Origin: Diphasiastrum complanatum
Lineage: Eukaryota; Streptophyta; Lycopodiopsida; Lycopodiales; Lycopodiaceae
Assembly: GCA_029204225.1 (NCBI GenBank)
Contig: MU836340.1
Span: forward strand, 1 to 30,221
Length of the DNA stretch: 30,221 nt
Direction of reading: 5' to 3'
How positions within the stretch are numbered: position 1 is the first letter of the stretch; the number at the start of each line of letters is the position of its first letter. Of the stretch, positions 12,646 to 23,738 are shown piece after piece. A program made the position numbers and the translations under genes. The notes under the pieces are model-generated. The model saw only the letters and a program-made list of their open reading frames with translations. It was not told the DNA's origin and searched no databases.

Positions 12646-13997
12646 TTCCCCTCTCTCTCCAATACAAATGGCATCCAATCTCTAGTGTCTCCTTTGTCAT
12701 TAACAGTTAGCAATCCAGCCCATCGATGCCCCAATGACTTTAGCCTATATTTAAGAAAAGAAGCATCTTTGACAAATTTTAAGTAATCATCCATTTGTGT
12801 TGCGCTCCCTTTTCTCAAAAATATTTGACAGACAAATTTCCTAGGAAAGGGAAAGATAATCGAGTCTGGAATACATAAGCTGTACAATTAGCATAGATCT
12901 ACAGATGAACCCTGCTAAATCAGAAGTTTTGTAAGTCATCCAAAGTCGATGTGCAGGATGAACTTCTCTTTTCTTCATCAAGTTGGAAAGTTCATCAAAA
13001 TATCCAGTATAATTGTCTTCCCACTTAATGTATAATCTCCATAAGTTCGGATAGTAATAATCAATAAAATTGTCTATCCAAGTTTTCTTTAGATACTTTT
13101 GTATGTCCACACCTTTGTATTTCTTGTCAAAGCAAAGCCCAAATGGTGATGGCTCTTAAAAGCCTCATTAGATTTTTTGAGAAAACTAATTTCTTTTATC
13201 ATGATGTATTCAAGAGCATAGAGGGGGGAGCTACCAATAAGCATTTCAGTTAATCTGGGCTTTTCAACTACAAAATATCCATGGAGTAGAGCCCAAGATA
13301 AATAATTGTGTTCCTCTAAAGAGAGCTTATTCCACATTTTTAAAAATTCGACAACCATTTCTCATTCAAATAACCTTTAATTCCAAGAAAGAAATAATAT
13401 ATCAACATCCATAATTGTTCTAAGTTTCAAAATTGGGACATTCTAGAGAATACCTTTCTTTTGAGATCTAAAATTTCTTGGGCTAATACCTGATTTGGTT
13501 CCACAACATCTCACAAGGTGGTTTTCTTCCTCTTGTTGTCGGTTGCAGCAGGTGGCTGTTCGAGTGGAACTTCATGATCTGACTCTGTCAAGGATGGATC
13601 TCGAAATCTATCAGGAGCACTTTCCATCATAGAGAATTCAGACAACATCTCCAAGGTTTGAGTTGTCTTGTTTGCTTGGGTGGCCTTGCTACTCAACAAC
13701 TACTGCAGTTCTTGAACTTTTCTTTCCAATACCATCATCTGATTATGGTCACTGACCCTGGTACACACAATGTGCAGGCCCTTTGTTTCTTTTCTTGTTG
13801 AATGCGCTTCATCCTCATCTTCAAAACTCGATAAGCTTTCCACTTTTGCTTCGTGAAAAATAACAACAGACAACATCTCGTTTTCATTCTGTAAAGGTGT
13901 CAAAAACTTTGTTTTGAACGATTCAATGATGTCAGCCCTATATAATTTGAATTTCGATCTATTTACCAAAATGCCACCCTTTTCAGAGGTTACCATA
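12636..13997 (-). pseudogene. Unrecognised multi-part gene, decayed
   Basis: I do not recognise this protein. Reading leftwards on -, frames at 13996-13700, 13699-13511, 13358-13089, 13110-12841 and 12887-12636 succeed one another with small overlaps. This is what a single gene looks like after several frameshifts. The N-terminal half is hydrophilic, with an acidic patch, a coiled-coil-like MVLERKVQELQ and a basic DNKRKK. A probable intron separates it (about 13371-13460, AAG/GTATTC...TTAAAG). The C-terminal half is rich in Trp and Tyr (WIDNFIDYYYPNLWRLYIKW; KSLGHRWAGLL; DTRDWMPF) and looks globular. It shares its strand with the transposase-like gene to its right, so it may be another gene of the same element. 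Confidence 0.5.
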
Positions 13998-13999
13998 GG

Positions 14000-14260
14000 A
14001 TCCCATGCAACCCAAATGTAAGCTACTGACCTCCTATTCTTGAATTATAGCAGTTAAACACCATGCAAGTGCTCCTATGTCCAATTATAGTTCTGGGCCA
14101 TCGTAAGATTATTAAGTACATTACTGGCCAAGCTCCAAAAGACGAGGCATAACTAATAACCTTATACACTGGAGTGACCGGCTATCCATGTCAAGAATTA
14201 TTCCAAATCCCACATACTGCACATGGACGTAACATTCTTCCCCCCTTAAACAAGTTCTAT
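14000..14260 (-). mobile_element. Possible Ty3-type LTR piece with polypurine tract
   Basis: On the - strand, AAGGGGGGAAGAATGTTACG (14233-14252) is a purine-rich tract followed by TGTTACG. This is the usual junction between the polypurine tract and the 3' LTR in plant Ty3/gypsy chromoviruses. The sequence further left would then be LTR. The matching LTR end was not found, so the extent is approximate. Confidence 0.4.
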
Positions 14261-15400
14261 CCTCATAATGAGCAAACTAGGGAAGAGCCTTGTTATGCTT
14301 TTAACTCTTTACCACGAATCATTATCCTTAATCTGACCAACCTAACTAATCAAACACTCAGAGATAGAAGGATTTCTCAATTGTTTATTTCTGATTCTGA
14401 GTACTCTTTCAGGTTCCAAAGATACATCACACACAATCTCAAGTATGCACTAGAGTAAAGAAATTTAGATTCTCAACTGATTGATCTAGATTCTTGACTC
14501 ATTCAATAGATCGATAATTAATCATCTCTTAAGAATCATCATATTTTTTTATGATCTTCATTGATAATTAAGTATCAATTTATGATTTGTCAATCATAAA
14601 CATTTAGAATCTTATGACTCATCAATCATAAAGGATTCCAAAACCATAATCATTGAAAGATACTAGAGTATATGTATAACATACCACTCAGGAAATATAA
14701 AAACCAATATGAAATCTTTTCTCCAAGGAAAATTACTAGATTTCAAGAATATTCTTCCAACTAGATTCTTAACTAGATTATGAGTTGTCCAAATTTTACA
14801 ATCAACCAAGTAATTAAAGACCATTTTAACACACATCTTTAACAACATAACTTTATACAATCACCTAGAAGAACATCTAACACGAAATCTTATGAAACTG
14901 AACAATATCCTTAAAATGGGTAACTGTTTTATGATTTTTTTATTTTTGCCAAAAACATGTTTTTTCATGAAATTTTTTCCAAAAACCACAATTTTTTTTT
15001 TGCAAACAATATGCTTTTTAACAAAAAGAAAACCTTGTAAAATGGCAAAAAAAAAATTTTGTAATAGAATCTTTAAAATTAAAAATATAAAAAATAAGCA
15101 AAATATACAGACATTTATGGTGTTTTGATAGTCTAAATTGACTTCCATGAGAATAGCCCGTAGAATACATTTGAAGCTAGTTACAATAAATCCACAAATT
15201 TTGAAAACACTTAAAATAAATTATATGTTTCTTTTTACAATTCAAATTGCAAAGAATTCTCACTAATTCCTCTCAACTCAATGCTTGAAATATTACCAAG
15301 ACTTTTTTTTTCAGCTGAAGAAGTTGACGATCCATCTTCCTCATTAGAGTCTATTGGCAAATTCTCATCTAAATTGGTCTCCAATATTGAGAGAAAACTT
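14261..15400. other. AT-rich stretch without a supported gene
   Basis: The region has many short A and T runs and a degenerate repeat around 14460-14640 built on GACTCATCAATCATAAA-like phrases. Small ORFs at 14861-15148 (-) and 14892-15128 (+) are low-complexity Lys/Phe-rich mirror images of one another and are rejected as genes. Confidence 0.55.
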
Positions 15401-15453
15401 TGTATTGTGGCTTTGCATACGTTGAAGCCGAGTCAAAGATGATGGTTGTCCAC

Positions 15454-17538
15454 TTAATCCAAGACGTTCTTGCAAAATACATATTGTTGACTTTCGTAAT
15501 GAATCGTCATTGTCAACTCGAAATTAAATGCAAGTACATTTACATCTTCAAGATTTATGTCATTGACTCTTGGTTGATTCTTTGTTGTACACTTTCGCTT
15601 GCCTTTTGGGTCTAATTGCAACATTTCTAGCTCGTACCTTTCCACAAAACCATTTGTTGAAATGGTACGCATTCAATGCACATGTACAATCTTGGTGTCG
15701 TCGCTCCAAATGGATGACTTTCGTAATTTTCCGATGCCAAAAGTGCAATGAGACTCCTGAGCTTTAATTCATTGAGGTTACCAGACCATTTAGCTTTGGT
15801 AGCATTTACAGTTTGTTGACTTTTTCTAGCACCCAAATAGATCTCACGTTCTTCGTTCTACACAAGGGTGAAATACTCAGTCTGTTGGGCAACAACAAAG
15901 GAATCAACTGTATCTAGACGGCCAGTGAAACTCCTCAGACGAGTTTGCATCTCTTAATTCAAGCAAACTTAACTTTTGCTCTTCAAAAATTTCCACCCAC
16001 CAATGTTTGTCAAACTCATCAAAAAATTGGTATGCTACTTGAATGGTCATTTCCAAAAAGTTTAAAGCCGCAAATGGATCAATTGGACGACGTTCTCTTT
16101 GAGCCTTTTGCTCTTCCATGGTAGAAATTAGATGACACAAAGGTGCAAGCTTCACTTGAGAAGAGAGCACACTTTGTAAGAAACGAACTCCTTCAGTTGC
16201 TAACCATTCCGTAGAGTTTGAAAATTGCTTTCCCCACAACAATGTGATGCCACCAATATCATTTTCAATTTTGAACTGATGTTGAAAACTAATATCATTT
16301 ATTGGTGCAGTGCAATGTTCTACCGACGTTTTGATGTAAAAGCTTTTTTGCATGTCAGCTTTTTGGAAAAGCAACTAAACATTTGGTCGATTTGATCTGA
16401 GTATGACCCACTAGTAAAAATCCTATTTCGATTTTTTTAGAAATTTTTAAAGCAACCAACATGGACAAAATGGCAGCACTATTTGATTTTTGTTCTCTCT
16501 GGCAGTATTATCAAGTTGCAAGTAAAGAATCTCAAGAAGATTGTGAGAAATTGTCTCGAAGGTGACAATGTAAAGAATTTGGGAGTTTCTCAACATGCAC
16601 GTCTATAAAATACGCCAACCATGCTTTTGCAGTTAAGGAGTGTGGAGAAATAGTCCGACCTTGAATAGAACCTTGAAGACTAGGATCCTTTTTTAATCTC
16701 GTGTGAATATGAGCAAGTCTTTATAATTACATGGACAACCTTGAAAGTCTTCTGACAAACTTCTGTTGTTTCTAGAAAGTACGTGATATCTTTTCTATCC
16801 GGCATTATAGATGAACAAAGATAATAATTTTGATCATTTTTTGTCTTTGAAAAAAAACTCGAGCGAATTTGCTTAACTTCGGCAAAGGTTAATTTTTGCA
16901 AACAAGAGGAAATACAACAAACTAAGTTTTTGACTCTACAGATTTCATGAGGTTCCAGCAATTGTTTTTGGCATGAGGTCATTTCCTGACTTGATTGTAG
17001 ATCTCTTCGAAATTTCTCTTTTCCTTTGGGTTTTGCTTTGTATGAAGAACTTGGGACATTGGCACTTAAAGGTGCCAGTATTGAATTTGTATCTGTTAAA
17101 GGTGTGGGTTGATTCTCTGCCACTTCCTTGTCTTGGTTTTCATTAGAAGGCTCCAAACTTTCAGAAATCGCTGCCACATTCAAAAAGATAGAACGCTTGG
17201 ACTTCAGATTATTGAACGGAACGAGCCTTTGTGCTTGCCTCGACTTTCTCAAAGAAAGACTTCCACGTCGTGGGATGGTGGATTGACCAAAATCAGTAAC
17301 CCACTGCTTACTTGATTTTGAACCACTGTGAATCTCTGATGAATGAGAGTAATACACTGCTCTAGGATTTGCAAGACACAAAGACAAGGACGAAGTTGTA
17401 CAAAATTCATTAGCTTGTGTAGAACTTGGAGTCACCTCATGGTACACCAGTAGTAATCTTGATGTCGGATGATGAGCTTGTAGAAACACTGTCATAATAA
17501 GCTACAATAGGAGGAACTAAAGAAGATGAACTTTCCAT
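15454..17538 (-). pseudogene. Transposase-like protein with DUF7869-type motifs, frameshifted
   Basis: The probable start is the - ATG at 17536-17538 (MESSSSLVPP), with an early frame change into the 271-residue frame ending at 16680. The N-terminal part is Ser/Lys-rich. Near its end it reads LTFAEVKQIRSSFFSKTKND and VCQKTFKVVH (about 16738-16767), the familiar N-terminal pattern of this transposase group. In another frame AWLAYFIDVHVEKLPNS follows. The catalytic-type region lies at 16533-16320: YLQLDNTARENKNQ (16524-16483), FLLVGHT (16420-16400), DQIDQMFSCFSKKL (16397-16356), split over three frames. In the family this region contains conserved acidic residues in LDN...ENKN and GHTHxxIDQ; here the residue after GHT is lost at a frame change. 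C-terminal frames (15904-16374, then VDSFVVAQQTEYF near 15900) complete it. At least four frame breaks and one stop mean it is dead. Confidence 0.7.
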
Positions 17539-17930
17539 TGCTAAATTGTAAAGGAAATACTATGAAGACAAAGTTTAAAACAACTACTATTTTGCTTTTA
17601 GTCTCGAGACATTTTTAAAAAAAGTAATCAAAAAAGAAAAACATTCTAAAGACTTAATTCTATGCTAAGCATAGAAAACTATGCTCAGCATGGGTTTAAA
17701 AGATTACATGTATGCTAATTTGAATAGATGATGATATCCAAAAAACAACAAAGCAAACAAGAATATTTGAAGACCTAATCACGAAATGATTCTAGACTGG
17801 TAGCCACATCTTTAAGTAGTTAGATAGAGATTTCGGGTTTGCAGAGAAATCCAGGACAAAATTACAACAAAGGAAAAATTGTGGGAAAGTTGGGATTCAA
17901 ATTAGCAAGTGTTGTATTTGATTCCATACT
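17539..17930. promoter_or_regulatory. Upstream region of the transposase-like gene
   Basis: This is 390 bp of AT-rich DNA without ORFs, between the - strand transposase start and the + strand promoter repeats. It includes two copies of the intron motif, TATGCTAAGCATAG at 17662 and TATGCTCAGCATGG about 20 bp later. A - strand core promoter would be expected here, but no clear TATA box was singled out. Confidence 0.35.
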
Positions 17931-18520
17931 TACAGTGCGCAATTAAAAATATTTTAAAATTTTCAGTAATTTTCCTTTTTACGTCGCCCAATTCCAAGCT
18001 AAAACGGAAATGTTATTAGCGTTGGAACAAAATATATTTGAAGTGACGAGCATGGGCGTACTTACAGTGCACAGTTGAAAATATTTTAAAATTTTCAACA
18101 ATTTTCCTTTTTACGTCACCAGTTCCAAGCTAAAATAAAAATGTTATTAGCGTTCGGGTGAAATATATTGTAAGTGACGAGCATGGGTGTAAATGCCACC
18201 ATATAGACATAAAGAATGGCACTGACCTTGGTCCGTTGAACCTAACACATGAAAGACGACACCCATTAGGTCCCCGTATACTATTTAAGGAGCACAATTA
18301 AAAATATTTTGAAATTTTCAATAATTTTTTTTTACGTCACCCAATTTTGAGCTAAAACGGAAATGCTATCACCATTCGAATGAAATACATTTTAAGTGAC
18401 GAGCACGGGCGGAAATGGCACCATGTAGATTTCAAGCATGGGGCTGACCTTGGTCCGTTGAACCTAACACTTGAAAGACAACACCCACCAGGTCCTCGTA
18501 TACTATTTAAGGAGCACGAA
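17931..18520 (+). promoter_or_regulatory. Tandemly duplicated promoter units with TATA boxes, upstream of the methyltransferase gene
   Basis: Three diverged head-to-tail units start near 17931, 18060 and 18290. Each contains AAAATTTTCA(A/G)(T/C)AATTTT, TTTACGTC(A/G)CC and AGTGACGAGCA(T/C)GGG(C/T)G. Units two and three are about 230 bp and end in an identical TATACTATTTAAGGAGCAC (TATA-like; 18277-18290 and 18499-18512). Unit one lacks the TATA end. The TATA of unit three lies about 140 bp before the probable start codon, at the right place to drive the + gene. The ACGTCA core resembles bZIP sites. Confidence 0.6.
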
Positions 18521-18617
18521 CAAGGCACCTTTGCCATTTCATTGCTCTTGTTTGGGCTCTCTGGCTCTTTGGTTTAGCTATCCGACTGTTCTATTAGCGA
18601 AAGCATAAGCTTCTCGG

Positions 18618-19290
18618 GATTGCTAATCTTAGAACACTTTGATGGACGATGACAACCCGGAATTCCAGTAAGTTAAGCAAATTAAAATTAAAATTTCTTG
18701 TGTAGTAGGCACTAACCCATGCTAAGCATGGGTCTGTTTGGGTATCTGGCTCAGCAACGTCTTCCCCCAACATATGCTAAGCATAAATCGAGAGCGGACC
18801 CATGCTCAGCATCGGTCTGCTCTCGACCTATGCTGAGCATAAGGCGAGAGCGCACTTATGTTGAGCATGGCTCCGCTCTAGACCCATGTTCAGCATAAGT
18901 CGAGAGCGGACTTATGCTCGCATAAGTTGAGAGTGGACCTATGCTCAACTATGCGACCTATGCTGAGCATAGGTCGGCTCTCGACTTATGCGAGCATAGG
19001 TCCGCTCTTGACTTATGCTGAGCATGGGTCGAGAGCGGAGCCATGCTCAGCATAAGTCCGCTCTCGCCTTATGCTCATCATACGTCGAGAGCAGACCGAT
19101 GCTGAGCATGGGTCCGCTCTCAACTTATGCTCAACATATGTTGGGAGAAGACGTTGCTGAGCCAGATACCCAAACGGACCTATGCTTAGCATGGGTTAGT
19201 GCCTACTACACAACGAAATTTTGATTTTAATTTGCTTACCTTACTGGAATTCCGAGTTGTCGTCATCCGTCAAAGTGTCCTGAGATTAGC
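18618..19290. repeat. About 670-bp palindrome (inverted repeat with almost no spacer) containing a motif array
   Basis: The left arm from TGCTAATCT (18620) is matched by the reverse complement of the right arm ending AGATTAGCA (about 19290). Examples are GGAATTCC at 18659 and 19249, GTAGTAGGCACTAACCCATG near 18703 and its complement near 19190, and GGGTATCTGGCTCAGCAACG and its complement. The centre is near 18955. The inner ~400 bp is an array alternating CGAGAGCGGA-type and TATGCTGAGCATA-type boxes. Arms differ by scattered substitutions, so it is an old structure. Confidence 0.9.
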
Positions 19291-22200
19291 ATGTGAGAGG
19301 ATATTTGATGAGATTTGTCTTTAAAAGTTTTGTGTCTTTGGCCATATTTTCTTGTTTTTTTTTTTTTAGACTTCCAAATGGCTCAGCCCAAAGTTCATCC
19401 GCCTATAATCCCTTCGAATCTTCAGAAAGTAGACATGACTAAGCATGTGTTTTACTTTACCAAGGGTTGTGAGAGCCAAAAACTCATTGACCTCTTCCTC
19501 TCTAGACTGTTGATAAATCTAGCAAAGGGTCGTCAAAGCACAAGGACACGGCTTTGGAAGGTAGTGGTTGCAGACGAAGATGATGGCCTCACTAACATTG
19601 TGATAAGAGAAATTGACAAGAAGGTTTTCTTATACATTTTGGAGAATGGATTCATGAAAATCTGACTGCGTGATATTGCGAAATTTCTTCGACGATGCCT
19701 TGAAGATGATTGTAAGTTCAATTTCTTTTTGGAATGCATTAAAATTTAAGTATTGGTTTGCTCTTTATGCTTAGCATGCACTATTATTTTCAGACATTGA
19801 AAGCAGCAGTACTAATGGTTGTTGAAGCCCTGGAGAAAAAAGAGGACCTTTTGCGCTTAATAAATCGGTGAGAGTATTGTCCTCTTGCAAGAGCTTGTCT
19901 TCCTCCACTCAGAAAGACACCCAAACACCTGATTCCACTATTGGAATAGGCCTAGTGTCAACTCCAAAGATGAAAAGAAGCACTCTGGAGAAAACTCAAG
20001 ATGTTTCCTCCTCTCCAAAAACAAGAGGCTTTTAAACCATGACTCCCAAGGGCACACATTCTAGCTCCAAAAAAAACCCCAGCCCCAAGCTTCTAGCTTA
20101 AAATCTACCTGGGGCAAGAATCAATCTTGAGCCAGCCAGTAGGGATGTAGCAAAAAGCGCGCAGTGATTCATGAAACCAAAAAAATCCAAGCCACAACTT
20201 TTATTCTTGATATTGAACAATGTGACAAGCCCACCATTGACGCAGCCACCGGTGATAGGCCCATGGAGGTTAGAGAGCCCAATTCTTCCCGTGTACATAA
20301 TTTAAAAATAAAATTTAAGAACCACACCCAAGCCATAGTTTATTGTCCTTGTTGACCCTATTGATTGTCTGACAATGGCAGATTTTGATATTCGGTGTAT
20401 AGATACTTACAATTTTTTTTTGTTTTGGGCAGAATTCATAGCTTGCAGGCCAGAAAGGAGCTCTCTATTGAGTATTCTTATGTACAGTCTTTTAGACAAG
20501 TCAGTGCTATAGTATTTGCCGAGCTGACTATTGATGAAGCCAAGCTCCTTGCCTGAGACCATAATATCGACCAGGATTACAGATTGAAGATGACCATTAT
20601 ACAACGAGTCGGATTTTTCCATAAGGAGTACTTGAGGCTTCACAAAGAAGGGGACAAAACAAACTTACAATTGAAGTGCCTTTGTGCACAAGAGATTGGG
20701 CTACCCTTCGATGAAAAAAATCCAACCTCCTCACTGATGAAGTATGATAGTTCTTTTCAGTTGGCCTTCCGAAAAGGGCAGGTAATTTATGTTTCCTATT
20801 AGTGACATCGTTCTTCTGTTCGACATTGTTCTTAAATCAAAATAAAATCCTTTAATTATTATTTTTGGTTTCAGATTTGGGAACTTGTCGATAAAAGTTT
20901 TGACAAGTGGGACAAACTTAAAATAAAAGAACAACTCCCAAAAGGGTTGTCCACCAAAAAAAATCCACACAATCCACTCTTGCCCCAATTCCACAAGATA
21001 TGGAGATATCAGAATGAAAAAATATGCAAGGCATCTCCTCAAAAAATGTTGTTGTGAGTGTCCTATCGAGAGGTGTTGACGGACAACTCAACCTTGCTGA
21101 GATGGGAAAAGAATTTCAAAGGTGATTTTGTTTTTTTTAATTCTAAATTCTTATTTTTAACTCATGTGCAAAATCTTTAATCTAATCGTTGTATTTTTTC
21201 TCAGACACAAGCTTTTCATGAAAATGCAAGAGGCTATGGTGCCAGGATTGGGAGGAATGCCAAAGGTTGTACCCAAACAACTCAAAAGATGAAGAGCTCC
21301 AAAGATTTCTGATTTTATTCAGGGATATGGTAAGGCTTTCTTACAAAATTTAATTTTAAATTACCAATTTGCAAACATTGTTTATGCTAAGCATGGGTGT
21401 TTGTTCTTAACTATTTTTTGAATTGTTATTTTTGACATCATTATTCAACTTTTAAATACAAGTTTAGCATTTGAGAGACCTATGCTTAGCATATTCTAAT
21501 ATCTTAACTTTTCTTGTAGATAATTGGGTTAAAGATTATAATTCATGCTTAACATAAGCGTGTTTCTATTGTCATTTATTTTCTTTTATATTATTGTTTT
21601 TTCAGATCAACATTCATGCTTAGCATAAGTTCATGTCACTAGTAACAAAATTAACATTTGAATATCATGCTTAGCATAAATGTACTTCTATTTTTCACAA
21701 AGTTTTGAAGATAAAAAGAGTGGGTAGCTTCTAGAACAGTTTAGAACCCACCTTCAGAAAGCCAAGGCTGAGAAAAAACACAGAGAATCACAACAGACTG
21801 AAGACTCAAACATTGATGATGATCCCAAAGAAAAATTTATTCCCAAGTTTGTTGATAATCCTCCTTGTTTCTATACAATACAACAAGGTGATGGAAGAGA
21901 GATAATCAAGTTTGTAAAAAGAAGACCTTACACTCTCTGCATCGCGAATATTCCATATGGGTTTAAACTTGCGGGCTCATTGAATGATGATCGTTCGTTT
22001 AAGTACTTTGAAGTGAAAGAAGTCATTGCTAGTTTCCTGGAGGTCACTACTGCTCCGCTTTGGAGGATAGTGATATTTCACTCCAGTTGGCAACAAGTAG
22101 GTGTTTACAAGGCCCTACTGGAAGTCTGCAATGCAGGGATAGAAAATGTCATTTGGTAAGTATTGATTGTAATTGAACATATATAGTCACAAGTCGATTT

Positions 22201-22910
22201 ATTATTTTAAAAATGCTATGTTATTTGGTTTTTTGACTTTTTGCTTTTGATGTTTGTAGGTACAAACCAAATGTGCGCAATTCTGGTGATGCACGTCTCT
22301 ATAATGAGATAAAATATCTTAGCATCGGTTACTTCTCCACCGATGGAAAAAGATCCATGTTGCACTACAATACTGTAGGGAATACCAATTTTGGAAATCA
22401 TTTTGATTTTTTTGCAATGACAAAAAACTTAAAAATCCGATGACTAGTTCTGTGGCTTGTCCATATCAAAAGCCACAACAGCTTGTAAATAAATTAATTG
22501 AAATGTTTTCTCATCCCGCAGATTAGATTGTAGATTTATTTAGTGGTAGTGGCACTACAAGTGCATGTGCTGTCCAAAAGAGCAGACATGTTGCCACCGT
22601 AGAATTAGATAAGAGTTTAGCAAGTTTTGTTAAGATGAGACTAGCTAGTATTTCAGTTTTGCCCGATGAGTTTCAAGAGATTGGCAAGTTGGGCCCCTTT
22701 GAGGACGGTATCGCTCCATTTGTTAAGGAGCCTCAACCACCTGCTAGTGGTGTTGTTGGTGATGAAGGAGAACTGGCCGAGGTGGTTGAGCAAAGCTACA
22801 AAGTGATTGAAAAAATTGTAACTGTTCAAGATGGGACAACACTTCCAACAAACACAGGGGCTGGAAGGGTTGCTACTCCAAATTCAGATGATTTGGTTGG
22901 GAACTTTTGA
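18649..22910 (+). pseudogene. Beta-class (permuted) amino DNA methyltransferase, eight-exon pseudogene
   Basis: The protein would transfer a methyl group from S-adenosylmethionine to an exocyclic amino group (N6-adenine or N4-cytosine) of DNA. Predicted exons: 18649-18667, 19370-19711, 19794-(unclear), 20433-20781, 20875-21121, 21205-21329, 21711-22155 and 22260-22910. All junctions but one are clean GT-AG, and phases agree at 18667/19370, 20781/20875 and 22155/22260. Exon 7 has NIPYGF (21947-21964), the catalytic (D/N)PPY-type motif IV. Exon 8 has KPQQLVNKLIEMF (motif X), then DLFSGSGTT (22533-22559, SAM-binding motif I) and VELD (22599-22610, motif II). Motif IV before motif I defines the permuted class. 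The ~500 N-terminal residues are unrecognised and partly Ser/Lys-rich. In-frame stops (19663 TGA, 19827 TGA, ~20549 TGA, 22524 TAG) and frameshifts near 21050 and 22430 disable it. Confidence 0.8.
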
Positions 22911-23738
22911 CTCTGTGAAAATTCGAGACTATATAATTTGAAACATTTAACAAAATTTTATCTTTAAAGAAATCTCTTTTATTCGAAAGATTATTGTACA
23001 AAATGTTTATTTATTAGATGTTTTTGACTATCTTTTTGGTAAATGATTTTATTGTTAAATAATATTTGGTAGAAATTTAACATTCTTTTTTTAATACTAG
23101 ATTTGTTTAGTTTACTTGATTCTTAAAATACAAATATCAAATTATAAACAGGTTCTAAAATTTATGTTAAATTAATTTTTGTTGTTTTTAAAAAAAAAAT
23201 TTAAAATTTTACAATCACTTGCTTGATCTATCAACTATTTTATATAATAGCAAATTGCACACAAATGGTAAATTTATTTTTTGTGATATACTTGCTTAAT
23301 TTAACAACTATTTTACTTAATAACAAATTGCACACAAGTGATATTTTCATTTTTTGTGTCATTTTACTGTAAAATTTTAAAAATATTTTGCAATACTTTG
23401 TCTAAATTTTAACTAAATGCAAAATATGCAATCTTGCAAAATAATAAATTCATTTTTGAATTTAGAATTCAAAAAACACTTGAATTTCAAAAAATTGTAA
23501 GTTCACAAAAAAAAATTGGGTCTTGTGCCATTTCTCATTTCATAAGATTTCGTATTATCTGAGATTACAAAGTTTTGTTAAATTCCAACAAAATTCAAAG
23601 CTTATCCTTGTTGATACTAGTTAAACTCTATCATCCTATATGAGCTCACTGAGATATAGTCAATAACTTGGAATATATATCTCCTTCAAGAAATATTCTA
23701 TATCAAGAATCTTCTATATTCTATGCACACAACTTTTA
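22911..23738. other. AT-rich intergenic stretch
   Basis: Very AT-rich DNA with long A and T runs and an imperfect duplication: CTTGCTT(G/A)AT(C/T)TA(T/A)CAACTATTTTA followed by AACAAATTGCACACAA occurs near 23218-23265 and again near 23290-23336. No ORF is supported. It may include the 3' untranslated region of the methyltransferase gene and the promoter of the next + gene. Confidence 0.5.

Noticed and set aside
14861-15148. Phe/Lys-rich ORFs on both strands
   Set aside because: Low-complexity A/T runs translated in both directions; no splice signals or motifs.
19015-19224. 69-residue + ORF within the palindrome
   Set aside because: It is produced by the repeated TATGCT(G/C)AGCATA boxes and lies within a predicted intron.
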